This document shows positions 1-8,547 of a DNA stretch of 21,507 nt, one piece after another. Numbering within the stretch: position 1 is the first letter of the stretch; every line of letters begins with the position of its first letter. This DNA is from Chara braunii (lineage: Eukaryota; Streptophyta; Charophyceae; Charales; Characeae), in contig BFEA01000014.1 of the NCBI GenBank assembly GCA_003427395.1, positions 4,751,835 through 4,773,341 on the forward strand, in the 5' to 3' direction. The notes under the pieces were generated by a model that was not told the DNA's origin, ran no database searches, and was given only the letters and a program-made list of their open reading frames with translations. The position numbers were made by a program, and so were the translations under genes.

Positions 1-1363
1 AGATTTTGGCGTAATATTCTGAATGCATGGCTAAGGCTTAACCCCCAGCTCCTGCGAAGCCCGGAATCTAGGGGTGAGGTTCTTAACCAAATTCTGTTTG
101 AGAACCCACTCATCAAACCCCCAGGAGGGGTCTGTTTCAGAGCTGATGGTAGTTCAGGAACCTTTGGGAAAGCATGGGTTGAAAGGGGGGTAGTGCAGGT
201 TAAGGATATCTGGGATCCTGAGAAGGAGGACTGGATCCCAGGGAGAGTTTTAAAGACCAAGCTTGGTAGACTTCTTAACGTAGAAGTCAATTATGAAACC
301 CTCCTAGCTGCAATCCCCCACTACTGGACCTTGATGCTGCCTGCAAGTGCCGAACACGGCCAGGGAGCCTGGCTGAGGGATTCGACATCGGATCAGGAGT
401 TCTTGAAAGTAATTGGGCTAGCCCTGCCCCATGGTTAAAGGTAGATGTTTGGAAGAAGGAAGGCGGTCGTAGCTCGTCAGGTCATCTGAAAAAGTTAGGA
501 GAGAAGGCCATTCCTACTACGACTGGGCTGTCAGAATGCAGAGTTTGGTCTACCACAGCAGGGGGTAAAGTCTCAGCTTTGGTGATTGTAGAAGAGGCAA
601 ACCACCTGCATGTTGAACCACTACTCTACGGTTGGATTGGTGCCTCCAAACCAGACGATACCACTCCGGTGGTGGCATATAAGACCAAACTTGGAGTGCA
701 GATTCTCACAAGCAGAGCGAAAAAACACCCAGTATTAACGATCACGCAGAGATCTGCAAAAGAGCCAGGCTTTTCCCTGGGAGATTTGGACATCTTCGGT
801 ATATGCCAGGGGCTGAAATGGATGACCTCTCAAAAACAAGCCGCTCTGGCTTGGCTCCAACTTCTTCTCGTAACCCCGGCGGCAGTTTGGCTAGCCTCTA
901 AGGGGATGGGAATTGAGGAACACTGTGCGGAACAACAAATCATATTTGGTTATTCTGTCCTCTCTCGTTCAGAATCTGGGAATGGTGGAAGGAGAATTGG
1001 AAAGGAGAAGCTGCAAACGAATTTCCTTGGACCCAGGAAAGGATACTTTATGCTCACACCAACTTAGCTAATGACTTCTCCTCAGGTATTGCCTTTGTAG
1101 CTCTAGCCTGCAGGGGCGCAATCATGGAAGCTATCTGGAAATTACGCAACAGAGCGACTTTTAAGCAGGATCGGTCCTCCCTTCAGGAATCCCTTGGCGC
1201 AGCGAAGGCTCTGATCCGTCAGACAATTAGATCAGATTGGTCCTTGGGAGGGAGTCAGGGTCGGAAGAACCGCTTTTGGTTCAGACAATCATGGGGAAAG
1301 GCCCCCAATCTGGTGTCGTTCTCTGCAGATGGGGAGTTAGAACTCTCAGAGTGCCTCCTCTAG
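1..1363 (+). pseudogene. LINE ORF2 C-terminal region, frameshifted
   Basis: Three reading-frame segments follow one another and together read as the end of a LINE polyprotein. Segment 1 is open from base 1 to 438; it has the typical pattern of a Trp-containing 'G-x-x-x-x-x-D-I-W' stretch after a Gly/Ser-rich turn (around 170-220), as in the post-RT region of plant LINEs. Segment 2 continues in another frame from about 429 (starting PWLKVDVW) to about 930. Segment 3 (917-1363) carries the zf-RVT signature: a Cys followed by GTTNHIW, then a Cys, then IWEWW and later AIWKLRNRATF, which is the conserved end of this domain. The protein in life would mediate RNA binding and target-primed reverse transcription. 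Frame breaks lie near 430 and 918-935. I am confident of the family, less so of the exact break points. Confidence 0.75.
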
Positions 1364-1393
1364 CGGAGCCTATGCTTGTGGCTGGGGAAACAT

Positions 1394-1436
1394 ACAAAAA
1401 AAAAAGAAAAAAAAAGAAAAAAAAGACAAAAAAGTA
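1394..1436 (+). repeat. A-rich tail of the LINE
   Basis: Runs of 8-10 A interrupted by single G or C, directly after the end of the LINE coding frame. Expected 3' terminus of a LINE copy. Confidence 0.75.
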
Positions 1437-1501
1437 GAACTTTCCGGTAGCTAGCGTACTGGACGACAAAATAGGGATCTGATAGGCTAAGACCGATAAG
1501 A

Positions 1502-1612
1502 ACAGTAGAGGGTTCGAGAAGTCAGTAGGTAGGGAGGCGCCAGTGTCCAGTCCAAGTCTCACAGTAGAGGGGTCCAAAAGTCAGTAGGTAGGGACGTGCC
1601 ACGTGTCCAGTC
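1502..1612 (+). repeat. Two-copy direct repeat, period 59 bp
   Basis: Copies of about 52 bp begin at 1502 and 1561; both start ACAGTAGAGG and end GTGTCCAGTCC with few differences. They lie in the 1437-1902 interval, which has no convincing gene. Possibly remnants of an older element's untranslated region. Confidence 0.7.
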
Positions 1613-1664
1613 CCGGTCCCATTGCAGCTCAGTCCCAGGGAAAGGCCACCATAGACCGAACCTT

Positions 1665-1758
1665 TGTCTGTCGCAGCAGGGCCTGGCAGGAATATTCCGT
1701 AATCACCCTGAATCTCTGTCTGCGGCAGCAGGGCCTGGCGGGAGGATTCTGGAATCAC
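1665..1758 (+). repeat. Two-copy direct repeat, period 52 bp
   Basis: Copies of about 42 bp begin at 1665 and 1717 and share the core GCAGCAGGGCCTGGC and the end AATCAC. Unrelated to the 59-bp pair just upstream. The rest of 1437-1902 shows nothing else that I can name. Confidence 0.65.
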
Positions 1759-1902
1759 GTCGGAGACAGGCACAAATGGGAGACAAAAGTCAGGAACACC
1801 TCACCAATGAACCCGGCAGACTGATGGTTCTCGACTTCACACCACCTGCACAAATGGGCCTCTTTAGACCATCCTTGGAAAATCCTTAGGAGTTAGGAGG
1901 AA

Positions 1903-1925
1903 GGGTTTCATTAGACACTCCTAAA
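1903..1925 (+). repeat. Left terminal inverted repeat of the DNA transposon
   Basis: Begins GGGTTTCATTAGACACTCC. Matches the reverse complement of 4123-4145 at 20 of 23 positions; differences at positions 5, 8 and 20. Confidence 0.8.
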
Positions 1926-1936
1926 AGTTCCTGTTC

Positions 1937-1968
1937 TTAGGATTGCGTCTTGTTGCACGCAATCCTAA
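1937..1968. repeat. Perfect 12-bp subterminal hairpin
   Basis: TTAGGATTGCGT at 1937-1948 pairs perfectly with ACGCAATCCTAA at 1957-1968 across an 8-nt loop. It lies 12 bp inside the left terminal repeat, where transposase-binding sites are usual. Confidence 0.75.
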
Positions 1969-2458
1969 ATCGGACGCGGGAATCGAAAATGTGAAAACGA
2001 CGTTAGGACTCAACCTAAAAGATTTCGGATTCCCCAGCCAAATCGTCCTAAATTTTCCAGTAGCCCCGGACCTAATGAAAAATGTAGGATTCCCGCGTTT
2101 CACGGAGTCGTCGCGTCGTGAGAATGCCTCCGTCGACACGGACGCGCTGGTCCAGGTCCGTCGGGTCGGTGGGCAGAAATCAGAGGTTTTCTGTCGGTCG
2201 ACGACGGCAACGGCCCCCACCGGTAGCCGTTGGCCGGTGGGCTGGAGCGCGCGGGGCGGAGCATGGCCAGGCGGGGGGCCGTTGGCTCGGGTGCGGGCAA
2301 CAGAGGAGTCCCCAGACGTGCGCACGACGGCACACGGAGGCGGCATGGGCGCCAACGGTCGCTTTTTGAATTGCAGGCGCCAACATTTGTCGTCTTCGCT
2401 GCCGGTCGACGACATATGAAGGTCCAGCTGCCTTGTCCACGGGCATGCAAGGAGAAAG

Positions 2459-3697
2459 TTGAGCAGGACGTCACGTGCAAGGTCGCCTGTCGACGTCGAA
2501 TTCATAGCAGATATGCAAAGGAGATTGCCTTTGCTGCTGCTCGTTGTGGTCGTCTTCCTCTTTGTCGTCTTCCTCCACGTGTGCTTGTCGTGCCGGCCGT
2601 GGAAGCAACGTCGCAAGCGTAGGGCGTCAACGAAAGGCGATGTGCTTCAAGAGGAACGTCCCATGGCGGGCATGCAGGCACGCGCTGTTCTGCCGACAAC
2701 TGAGGGCGGAAGAAGACCAACGACGGCGGAGCCTTCACGGCGGTACGACCCGTCGATGTACAACCATCTGCCGTCATGGGAGACGCCGCTGCCTCCCTCG
2801 GACGAGGAGTCGGAGGGGGATAAACTTCCAACGTTTCCTCTCGGCAGCGGGTCGACGCAGTTGTTGTCACAGACGCTGCTCGTAGGCGCGTCGCCAAGCA
2901 ACGAACGCGGCGAGTACACGTCACTCCTGCAGCAAGGCTTGCGAGACGACGACGACGGGGGAGTTGATCTCCGGTTCGGCTTGAGTTCTGGCGGTGCCAG
3001 GGAGGCGAGTCGCACGGTCATCTGCGCCGCCCATGCTTCGGCACGTGGCCTGCAGCAGCCTCGAAGAAAGTAGACGGAGCCGTCCACAGTACGTGGCGGC
3101 GCGTCCGTTGTTGGCGGTGTCGGGTCTTCGCCAGCAGCCCGGCAGCATGTATTGAGTGCGCCGTCCGGGGAACGATTGACAGGTAACCGGGATGTATGCA
3201 CTGCTGCCGCAGCAGCATCCCTGCGCACCAGCGGTGCACGCTCGTCAATGCTGAACCGAACAACGCCCGCGCCACCCGAAGCGAGGGACAACGGCGCCTG
3301 CAGACCAGCGGCGGGTTCAGAAGCCACTGTGGAGAACATCACTTGAGGCGTGTCAAACATACGGGCACACAACGATGGCGGCGACGGCGATGGCTATGCC
3401 GGTGACGATGCCGACGAAGGATTCAGGGAGGACGTGGAAGGAGGGGACGACGACGACGACATTCCTATTCGGCCTTTGGGGAAGACAGGTGGGAGGGGAA
3501 GAGGACGCAACAAAGGTGTTGTTCATGGTCGATCCGTTGGCCGTGGGGGCAGAGGTGGCGTAAGCGACGACGGCGGGAAGTTTGCGACGTACTGGTCCCC
3601 GGAAGAGCAAATGCAACTGGTGACGCCTACCACAGTCGTCAAAGACACGCCCGCTGCTCTACCCTGCCGCAGGAGACCACGCACGCCGGAACCGTAG
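2459..3697 (+). pseudogene. Transposon SANT/Myb-like protein gene, two in-frame stops
   Basis: One reading frame runs from an alternative start near 2459 to TAG at 3695, interrupted only by TAG at 3071-3073 and TGA at 3344-3346, so these are pieces of one gene of about 410 codons. Visible features in order: a hydrophobic stretch at residues 23-45 (Leu/Val/Phe-rich) followed by a basic run; an acidic and Gly-rich middle (DDDDGGVDL near residue 165); after the second stop, another acidic stretch, a Gly/Arg-rich linker, and the start of a SANT/Myb-like helix, YWSPEEQMQLV (3590-3622). The domain is cut off there and replaced by a 53-bp repeat. PIF/Harbinger elements encode, besides the transposase, a SANT/Myb-like protein that binds the element ends, so that is the likely role. 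The hydrophobic stretch is odd for such a protein. The domain call rests on a short motif. Confidence 0.5.
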
Positions 3698-3775
3698 ATG
3701 CGCCCGCTGTTGTACGCTGCCACAGGAGATAGCGTACGCCGGAGCCGACGACGCGCCCGCTGCCCTGCCGAACGG
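3644..3775 (+). repeat. 53-bp tandem repeat, about 2.5 copies
   Basis: Copies start at 3644, 3697 and 3750 with exact 53-bp spacing; each begins with a GA-C-GC-CCGCTG core and contains GCAGGAGA-like and ACGCCGGA-like words. The array begins just where the SANT/Myb-like domain breaks off and supplies the last codons of that frame. Confidence 0.7.
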
Positions 3776-4122
3776 TTCGGAAGATGGATACCCACGCCGA
3801 ACGGTTCGCCCGCGCCGTCTTTTGTATGTCACACGCGTCGCCTGGCCGTCCTCCGCCCCACCGCCCTACGTCCGCGAGGATTCGAATTTGAATTTTTGAA
3901 GTTCGGGTGGACCGCACTTCTCACCTACCCCTCCTCACCCGCCCAAGGCCTCCGCAGTGTGTACCACGGACACCAGCCAGATCCCGACGGACATCGACGA
4001 CGCGGCTGCGTATACGAATATGAAAATCGGTCGTGGGAGACCTTTTAGGACGAATCCTAAAAGATGATTTTTAGGACTGCATGAAAAACCTTTAGGACTC
4101 GTCCTAAGAATTTTATGATTTT

Positions 4123-4145
4123 TTTTGGAGTGTCTAACGAGACCC
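4123..4145 (-). repeat. Right terminal inverted repeat of the DNA transposon
   Basis: Read on the minus strand it begins GGGTCTCGTTAGACACTCC, pairing with the left terminus at 1903. Followed on the + strand by GAA, the same triplet that precedes the left end. Confidence 0.8.
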
Positions 4146-4148
4146 GAA

Positions 4149-5378
4149 GTCCTTGGAAATTTTTACAGTTTTCGGCATGGTAGTTACACCGCGTCCTAAT
4201 TGAATACGTCCCAAGGAAAATCCGTGGGGGTCTCCCACGGCCGCCTCAGGGGTGAATGTTTGTCATCGTGGTGTGATATCCGTGCATCCTCGACGTGGTC
4301 CAGGCACGATGGCAGCTGTAGGGTGGCTTACCAAGCTAGAAAAAAAAAAAACGGCGCGAATATCCAAGTTCAAATTTTGAATTTTGAAACCTTCATTGTG
4401 ACGCATCATCTGCGCCGGAGGCTTTCAAGCGGCTGGAGTGCACACTGCAGAGAAACGTCTGTGCGGAGGAGTACTGGTGGCCATGGCTTAATAGGCCTGC
4501 ATTTGAACGTAGGCAACATAGCGCCAACGGTAACGGTCGTCCCGCATGACGTCGTTAACGGGTTCACGTTTGTCTTCGGGGCATCTGTGACAATCCTGTG
4601 GCCTGCGATAGCTGAGAATCCGTGAAGTGTGGAGAGTGTTACCGCCATCGCCGTCCACGTGGACACAACGGAACGAGGGCGCCAGCAAGCGAAAGAGTGT
4701 TGGGCAGTTGCACATTGCACGTCGTAAACATGGAGGGAGAGGTGCGGGCCGGTGTAGGGCCAAACCCCGATAGACTTTCGAGCCTTAGTCGACCCCACTG
4801 CAGGTCCTAGTTGGCTCGGCCCGCCCACGCTCATGCTCGGGGCGCGGGTTGTTCGTCCCGAGGTCACCCCTACCTAGTGCTTTGAGATGGATGGGGGTGG
4901 GCCAGCGCGCAAAGAGCTTTGACATTGGGGATGTAGCTCAGCCCTCACGCCAGGTGGTAGTCTCGTTGGTTGTTCCACAACGCTGATCTTTTTTTTTATT
5001 CTTTGTTGTGTTATCATGCAATTGCTCCTTCCAATACACAGGCAGTCCAAAAATTCTTTCAGCGTTTCTCTTCTCTTGTGTGTAGGCTAAGCGCCATCCT
5101 TAGGCCACGCACCATTTTCCTAAGCAATGTGGCTATATGGCGTCATCGGGGTGTGGCGGAGCCGTCCTCCCCCTCGCCTCTACGCATCCATCGGGTCTCA
5201 CAATTTGTTGTTTTCCTTATTGAAGTAGGCCCTTTAGTCTTTTCGGGGTCCTCATATGCATGCACACACAACATCACATTTCCCTTGGTACGATTGCACT
5301 CCCAATCACACGGCCAAGTCTTAAGCGCAGAAAGTCATTTCCATGAGTTGACTCTATGTTAAGGGTCGCATAGCCCCT
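4149..5378. other. Gene-free interval between transposon and ORF-A
   Basis: I find no supportable gene. The part up to about 4870 is GC-rich and has a 141-codon frame at 4200-4625 without recognisable motifs. There is a 7-bp hairpin (4222-4228 with 4234-4240) and an A12 run near 4340. From about 4980 the base composition becomes T-rich. The only feature that I can name is the tRNA-Ala-like segment at 4927. Confidence 0.6.
4927..4997 (+). other. tRNA-Ala-like 5' half with T-run, possible SINE head
   Basis: GGGGATGTAGCTCAG at 4927-4941 is identical to the first 15 bases of plant nuclear tRNA-Ala, including box A. The next tRNA-Ala motif, TGGTAG, is found at 4955-4960 after a 13-base insertion. 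A CGTTG/CAACG stem follows and then nine T at 4989-4997, which could end a Pol III transcript. There is no acceptor 3' strand, anticodon arm or proper box B, so this is not a working tRNA. A tRNA-derived SINE head or tRNA pseudogene is the best guess; chance is possible. Confidence 0.35.
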
Positions 5379-5660
5379 TTGTCCCTCTTCCCTTTCCCTC
5401 TTGGTGCCCGGTTCATGTATCGAGAATACTATCGGGCCTTCCTAGAGATGGGGTCTTTCGGGGACGAACAAGGGCGCGAGGTGCTTTGCATTCTACAAGC
5501 AGCGGTAAATACTAGGCCAGGAGTCCCACAAATAAGTGATGAGACCATGTGGAGAGTCATCCGGCGAGAGGTAGGTCGGGGCGCGACCTACATAGATGAT
5601 CTCTACCGGTTGTACGAACAACCAGAGGATGCTACTGCTCCCGGGGGTATAGAGGGATAA
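5379..5660 (+). pseudogene. ORF-A paralogue, C-terminal fragment
   Basis: A 93-codon frame (TTG at its left edge; ATG at 5415) ending at TAA 5658. Its last 60 or so residues are a diverged copy of the end of the next gene: the pattern R-V-I-R-R-E, seven residues, Y-I-D-D-L-Y-R-L-Y-E-Q-P here corresponds to R-I-I-R-R-K, five or so residues, Y-L-T-G-V-A-Q-L-F-E-E-P in ORF-A, and the helix before it (REVLCILQAAV against NELLEVIHILM) also lines up. It is in the same frame as ORF-A, with several stops between. I read it as the 3' end of a tandem duplicate whose 5' part is lost. It resembles no domain that I can name. Confidence 0.5.
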
Positions 5661-5834
5661 TTGGGACTAGAAAAGATAAATGAAAACATGAAGGGCAAGG
5701 GAGGCAGTAGGTGGGCGGATTCTGAAGATTGACAGTAACCCTTTCTATGTGGACTATACAGGGAATCACCAAGGTAACAATAGCAGCAACTGCCAGCAAG
5801 ACGTGAGCGAGTGGAACGCCAGCCCCGTGTGCGA

Positions 5835-6605
5835 ATGGAACGCCAGCCCAGGTACCCCGGACCGCCCTGGAACAACGGTGGACGATGGGAAGTATCCCTC
5901 CCGCCGAGTTTTAACTATCGGGAGTTCGACATAGAATGGCGGGCCGTGACTTTGGGAAGGGACGCCGCCTTCATGTTGGTAGAATGTCGGTGGACAGAGA
6001 TGAGACTCAACCGAGGACCAAGAGACGATCTGTTTTCCAATCTGGAAGTTACCGGGACCATGTATCTGCCTGGGATCGGTTGGTACTCATTGGGGGTAGA
6101 AATAGTACAAGGTCACGAGCTGGCACCGGTCTTTCGAAGGGTCGCCCGGACGTTGACCCGGATAGGACAATCGGTCAGGGGAAGAAGGAACGTGGACTTA
6201 CTTACCCGGGTGGAAATGGGAGGTTGGAGGGAGTTCAGGGCACCGACCACACCGCTGAGATGCCGAGTGCCCCATTTTATGATAGACCTCGTCTTCGAAA
6301 GCCTCGTGAGGGCGCGGAAGCTGGCAGACTCAGCGATAGTCTGGGCAGGCCACTTTCCCTCCCCTACCATTGGGATGTTCTACGATGTTGATGTAGAGCA
6401 TGGGCCGTTCTGGGGAAACAGGGCCAACGAATTACTAGAAGTCATCCACATCCTGATGTTTTGTGCGCCCCGGCTAGACTGGACGGGGTGCGAACGCATA
6501 ATCCGAAGGAAAATCGAGATAGGGGAGAATTATCTAACGGGGGTGGCTCAACTATTCGAGGAGCCTACCGAACCGGAAGGGCCACGAAGGCGAGAACGGG
6601 ACTAG
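5835..6605 (+). CDS. ORF-A, unknown protein of 256 residues upstream of gag
   Basis: Open from 5784; I take the ATG at 5835 as start (an upstream GTG at 5811 is also possible). The N-terminus contains a short repeated MERQPR/VERQPR motif followed by a Pro/Gly/Trp-rich stretch. The rest looks like a folded mixed alpha/beta protein: FDIEWRAVTLGRDAAFMLVE near residue 35, YLPGIGWYSLGVEIV near residue 75, a basic segment with several Arg (RRVARTLTRIGQSVRGRR), then a C-terminal helix pair ending in a Y-L-x-G-x-x-x-L-F-E-E-P motif shared with the fragment at 5379. No signal peptide or membrane segment is evident. The charged end (EPEGPRRRERD) suggests a disordered tail. I do not recognise the family. 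It is the only long intact frame in a region where the neighbouring gag-pol is full of stops. It could be an accessory gene of the Gypsy element (Ogre elements also carry an ORF before gag), or an independent gene. Confidence 0.6.
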   Translation: MERQPRYPGPPWNNGGRWEVSLPPSFNYREFDIEWRAVTLGRDAAFMLVECRWTEMRLNRGPRDDLFSNLEVTGTMYLPGIGWYSLGVEIVQGHELAPVFRRVARTLTRIGQSVRGRRNVDLLTRVEMGGWREFRAPTTPLRCRVPHFMIDLVFESLVRARKLADSAIVWAGHFPSPTIGMFYDVDVEHGPFWGNRANELLEVIHILMFCAPRLDWTGCERIIRRKIEIGENYLTGVAQLFEEPTEPEGPRRRERD

Positions 6606-7025
6606 CACCCGCAGGCGAGCCAGTAGGACAAATCAAGCACAGTCCCCTATGTTCAAAGACCACCGACAGAAATAGGAAAGGGGGGGGCCTCGGACCCGGA
6701 TGATCAATAACCGCCAGACAGGGAACACCGCGCAGGAAAGTTTTTTCTAGCGGGTTGCCCAACCCGGACCCCTACGCACCGACCAACGGAATAAGGGCGC
6801 TCTAAACGAGCCGGTGATAAGGGAAGCTAAGTCACGCCCTTAGCTCGGTGAGGCAGCAGAGCCGGACGCGGCTCCATATTAAGGAAGCCATTAGAAAATG
6901 GGAATGGGGAAAAACCTAATTACCAAGTAAAAGGATAAACCAACAGGATTGGAACCTAGGGAACCTAAAAGCCTCGCATTGCGTTTGTTCTGGGGAGTCC
7001 TTTGGTTATGTAGAGGTAGGCAAGT
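6606..7025 (+). other. Leader between ORF-A and gag with three hairpins
   Basis: No gene. Three compact inverted repeats follow in 125 bases: CGGGTT/AACCCG at 6751-6766 (4-nt loop), AGCTAAG/CTTAGCT at 6825-6845 (7-nt loop), GAGCCG/CGGCTC at 6859-6874 (4-nt loop). I could not find an LTR or a tRNA primer-binding site here. A retroelement leader with packaging or translation signals is one reading. Confidence 0.45.
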
Positions 7026-8547
7026 ATGACAACGGAGGATGAGACGGGTAATCATGAAAGCGAGGGAGGACCAGGCTTAGGAGGCAGTGCTGAGCGAAGC
7101 AAGGAAGGGCAGAAGGACAGGGAATCAACAAATCTGGATAGCACCGAAGGGAACCGGAAGGAAATGTCCTCAGGAGAGAGCTCGAGAAAAGCCGGGGGAA
7201 GCAGACAGGGGACCCAGGAAAACAAGGAGGGCAGGAATAAGGATAGGGCGAGCCCCGAGAACTCGGAGGGAGCTGTGTCTAAGAAAGTAAGGGTCACGGA
7301 CGCGAGGCGCAAACTAGCAGAAATAGAGAAAAGGACCGCGGATTACAAGGCTAGATTGATTGAGGAAATGATGACTGGGAACGAAGAGGGCCCTCTGCAG
7401 GAGGAACCCCGGGACGAACGGAGAGCCAGCCGAGGTGGGACTGGACAAGGGGATAAGGGTAGTGACCGTGGGGGAACGCCGAGCAAGAGAAGGAAAGAGA
7501 GAGAGTGACCGTGGGGGAACGCCGAGCAAGAGAAGGAAAGAGAGAGAAAACTCTCCGGGGATGGAAGCAGAAAAGGCTACGACGCCACCAACCTTGGATA
7601 GTAGGACTAGCCGCCTGCCGGCCACGCCAGCAGTAGCACGAGGATGCGAGGGACTTTGGAGCCCTAGGGAAAGAGTGTTGGGATGGTTTGACCCGGAAGG
7701 AACTATGAAAGCCACGAAGGGACAGAAGGCCGGCAAGGAAGGTCCGGATAACAGTATGGCAGGCGAGACCAGCAGCTCCGAGGGCGGCCTTATGAAGATA
7801 GTGTCGTCCCTCGCGCGAGCACTGAACAAAAATCAAGGCTACCTAGCGGATGCTAAGAAAAAGTTGACGTTTCGTGGGGCGAATATCACGGAATTCCTTA
7901 TAGATTACGAGAATCTGGCTGCGTTGTTGAAATGGACCGAAGAAGAGAAGATGGACCACCTGGGGCAGCATGTGTCTTTGAGCCTAGGGTGGGACATAAT
8001 GGCCATTGTGGCCGCGAGCNNGTCCTGGAAANAAACCNGAGATGTGATGATGAGAAAATATCTGGCAGCAGAGAAGATGGCAACGGAGGCCGATTTAGCG
8101 GCAGTCCAGAGGAAGAACTTCGCAACGTACAATGACTTCCTACGNGAGTTTACTTTGGTAGCACTAAGAATCCCCGGGGTCACGGACCGAATAATGAGTA
8201 AGTACTTCCTCAGACAGTTCTCCGAGTTCGACAAGGACAAGATTCTGTCGGCTTACCAACAAACGAGCAAATTTGTAAACACAAGGGACGTTGATTTCAG
8301 TACGGTAACGGATCTGGCCGAAAAGACGGTAGTGACGGAGACATTAGCCTTGCTTAAGGAAGGGGAGGTCATAGATCTGACCGGTAGAACAGGCGACAAG
8401 GTAAAGAAGGGGATTGAAAGTTTATATGAGCGGGTGCACGGGGTTGACAACAAAATTGAAAGAATGGAGGGCGCGCTACTCATTATGCAGGCGCAAGTAT
8501 CCCGACCTGCCCTCCCCCCCAGGAAGCTGTGGTTCCGCCAGGAGTAG
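7026..8547 (+). pseudogene. gag: gag (capsid region), broken by a 43-bp duplication
   Basis: The ATG at 7026 opens a hydrophilic, Glu/Lys/Ser-rich N-terminal part (about 155 residues), which runs into a stop at 7506. The next frame, from 7435 to 8547, takes over. The switch falls on a perfect 43-bp tandem duplication (7461-7503 and 7504-7546); since 43 is not a multiple of three it shifts the frame, and the peptide DRGGTPSKRRKERE appears in both frames. The capsid-like part follows (about 7780-8250), helical with LTFRGANITEFLIDYENLA and a stretch of conserved helices, then a coiled-coil-like segment (ESLYERVHGVDNKIERMEG). Gag would form the virus-like particle. Five N calls (8020, 8021, 8032, 8038, 8145) lie in the capsid. 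The frame ends at 8545-8547 because of a shift at a C7 run (8514-8520). Confidence 0.8.
7461..7546 (+). repeat. Perfect 43-bp tandem duplication inside gag
   Basis: Two identical 43-base copies, 7461-7503 and 7504-7546, each beginning AGTGACCGTGGGGGAACGCC. The duplication shifts the gag frame by one base and creates the stop at 7506. Identity of the copies implies a recent event, or an assembly artefact. Confidence 0.95.

Larger units (their letters stand above)
1..1436 (+). mobile_element. LINE (non-LTR retrotransposon), 3' part with A-rich tail
   Basis: The left edge of the window lies inside a non-LTR retrotransposon. What is visible is the region downstream of the reverse transcriptase, the zinc-finger-like C-terminal domain (zf-RVT type of plant LINEs), a short 3' untranslated stretch and an A-rich tail at about 1394-1436 (runs of A broken by single G or C). 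Direction is + because the tail lies at the right end. The 5' end, the endonuclease and the RT are outside the window, so no target-site duplication can be tested. The copy is old: its reading frame is broken at least twice. Confidence 0.8.
1903..4145 (+). mobile_element. TIR DNA transposon, PIF/Harbinger-like, non-autonomous
   Basis: The element is bounded by inverted termini of 23 bp (1903-1925 and the complement of 4123-4145) that agree at 20 of 23 positions and share the core TTAGACACTCC. A GAA triplet sits immediately outside each end (1900-1902 and 4146-4148), which fits a 3-bp target duplication. The GGG start followed by a CACTCC/TACTCC-like core resembles Tourist/PIF-Harbinger ends, but that superfamily normally duplicates TTA/TAA, so the assignment is tentative; CACTA elements also make 3-bp duplications. 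Both subterminal zones are dense in TTAGGA/TCCTAA words (1935-2080 and 4045-4115). The interior is GC-rich, carries a broken SANT/Myb-like gene and no recognisable DDE transposase, so the copy looks like a deletion derivative mobilised in trans. Confidence 0.7.

Noticed and set aside
2100-3400. Many overlapping frames on both strands in the GC-rich transposon interior
   Set aside because: High GC lowers stop frequency; only the + frame of 2459-3697 ends in a recognisable motif.
4200-4625. 141-codon frame after the DNA transposon
   Set aside because: No motif, no partner, and GC-rich flanks that make long frames likely.
7052-7836. Minus-strand frames opposite gag (86-171 codons)
   Set aside because: Ser/Leu/Phe/Pro-rich shadows of the Glu/Lys/Arg/Gly-rich gag N-terminus.
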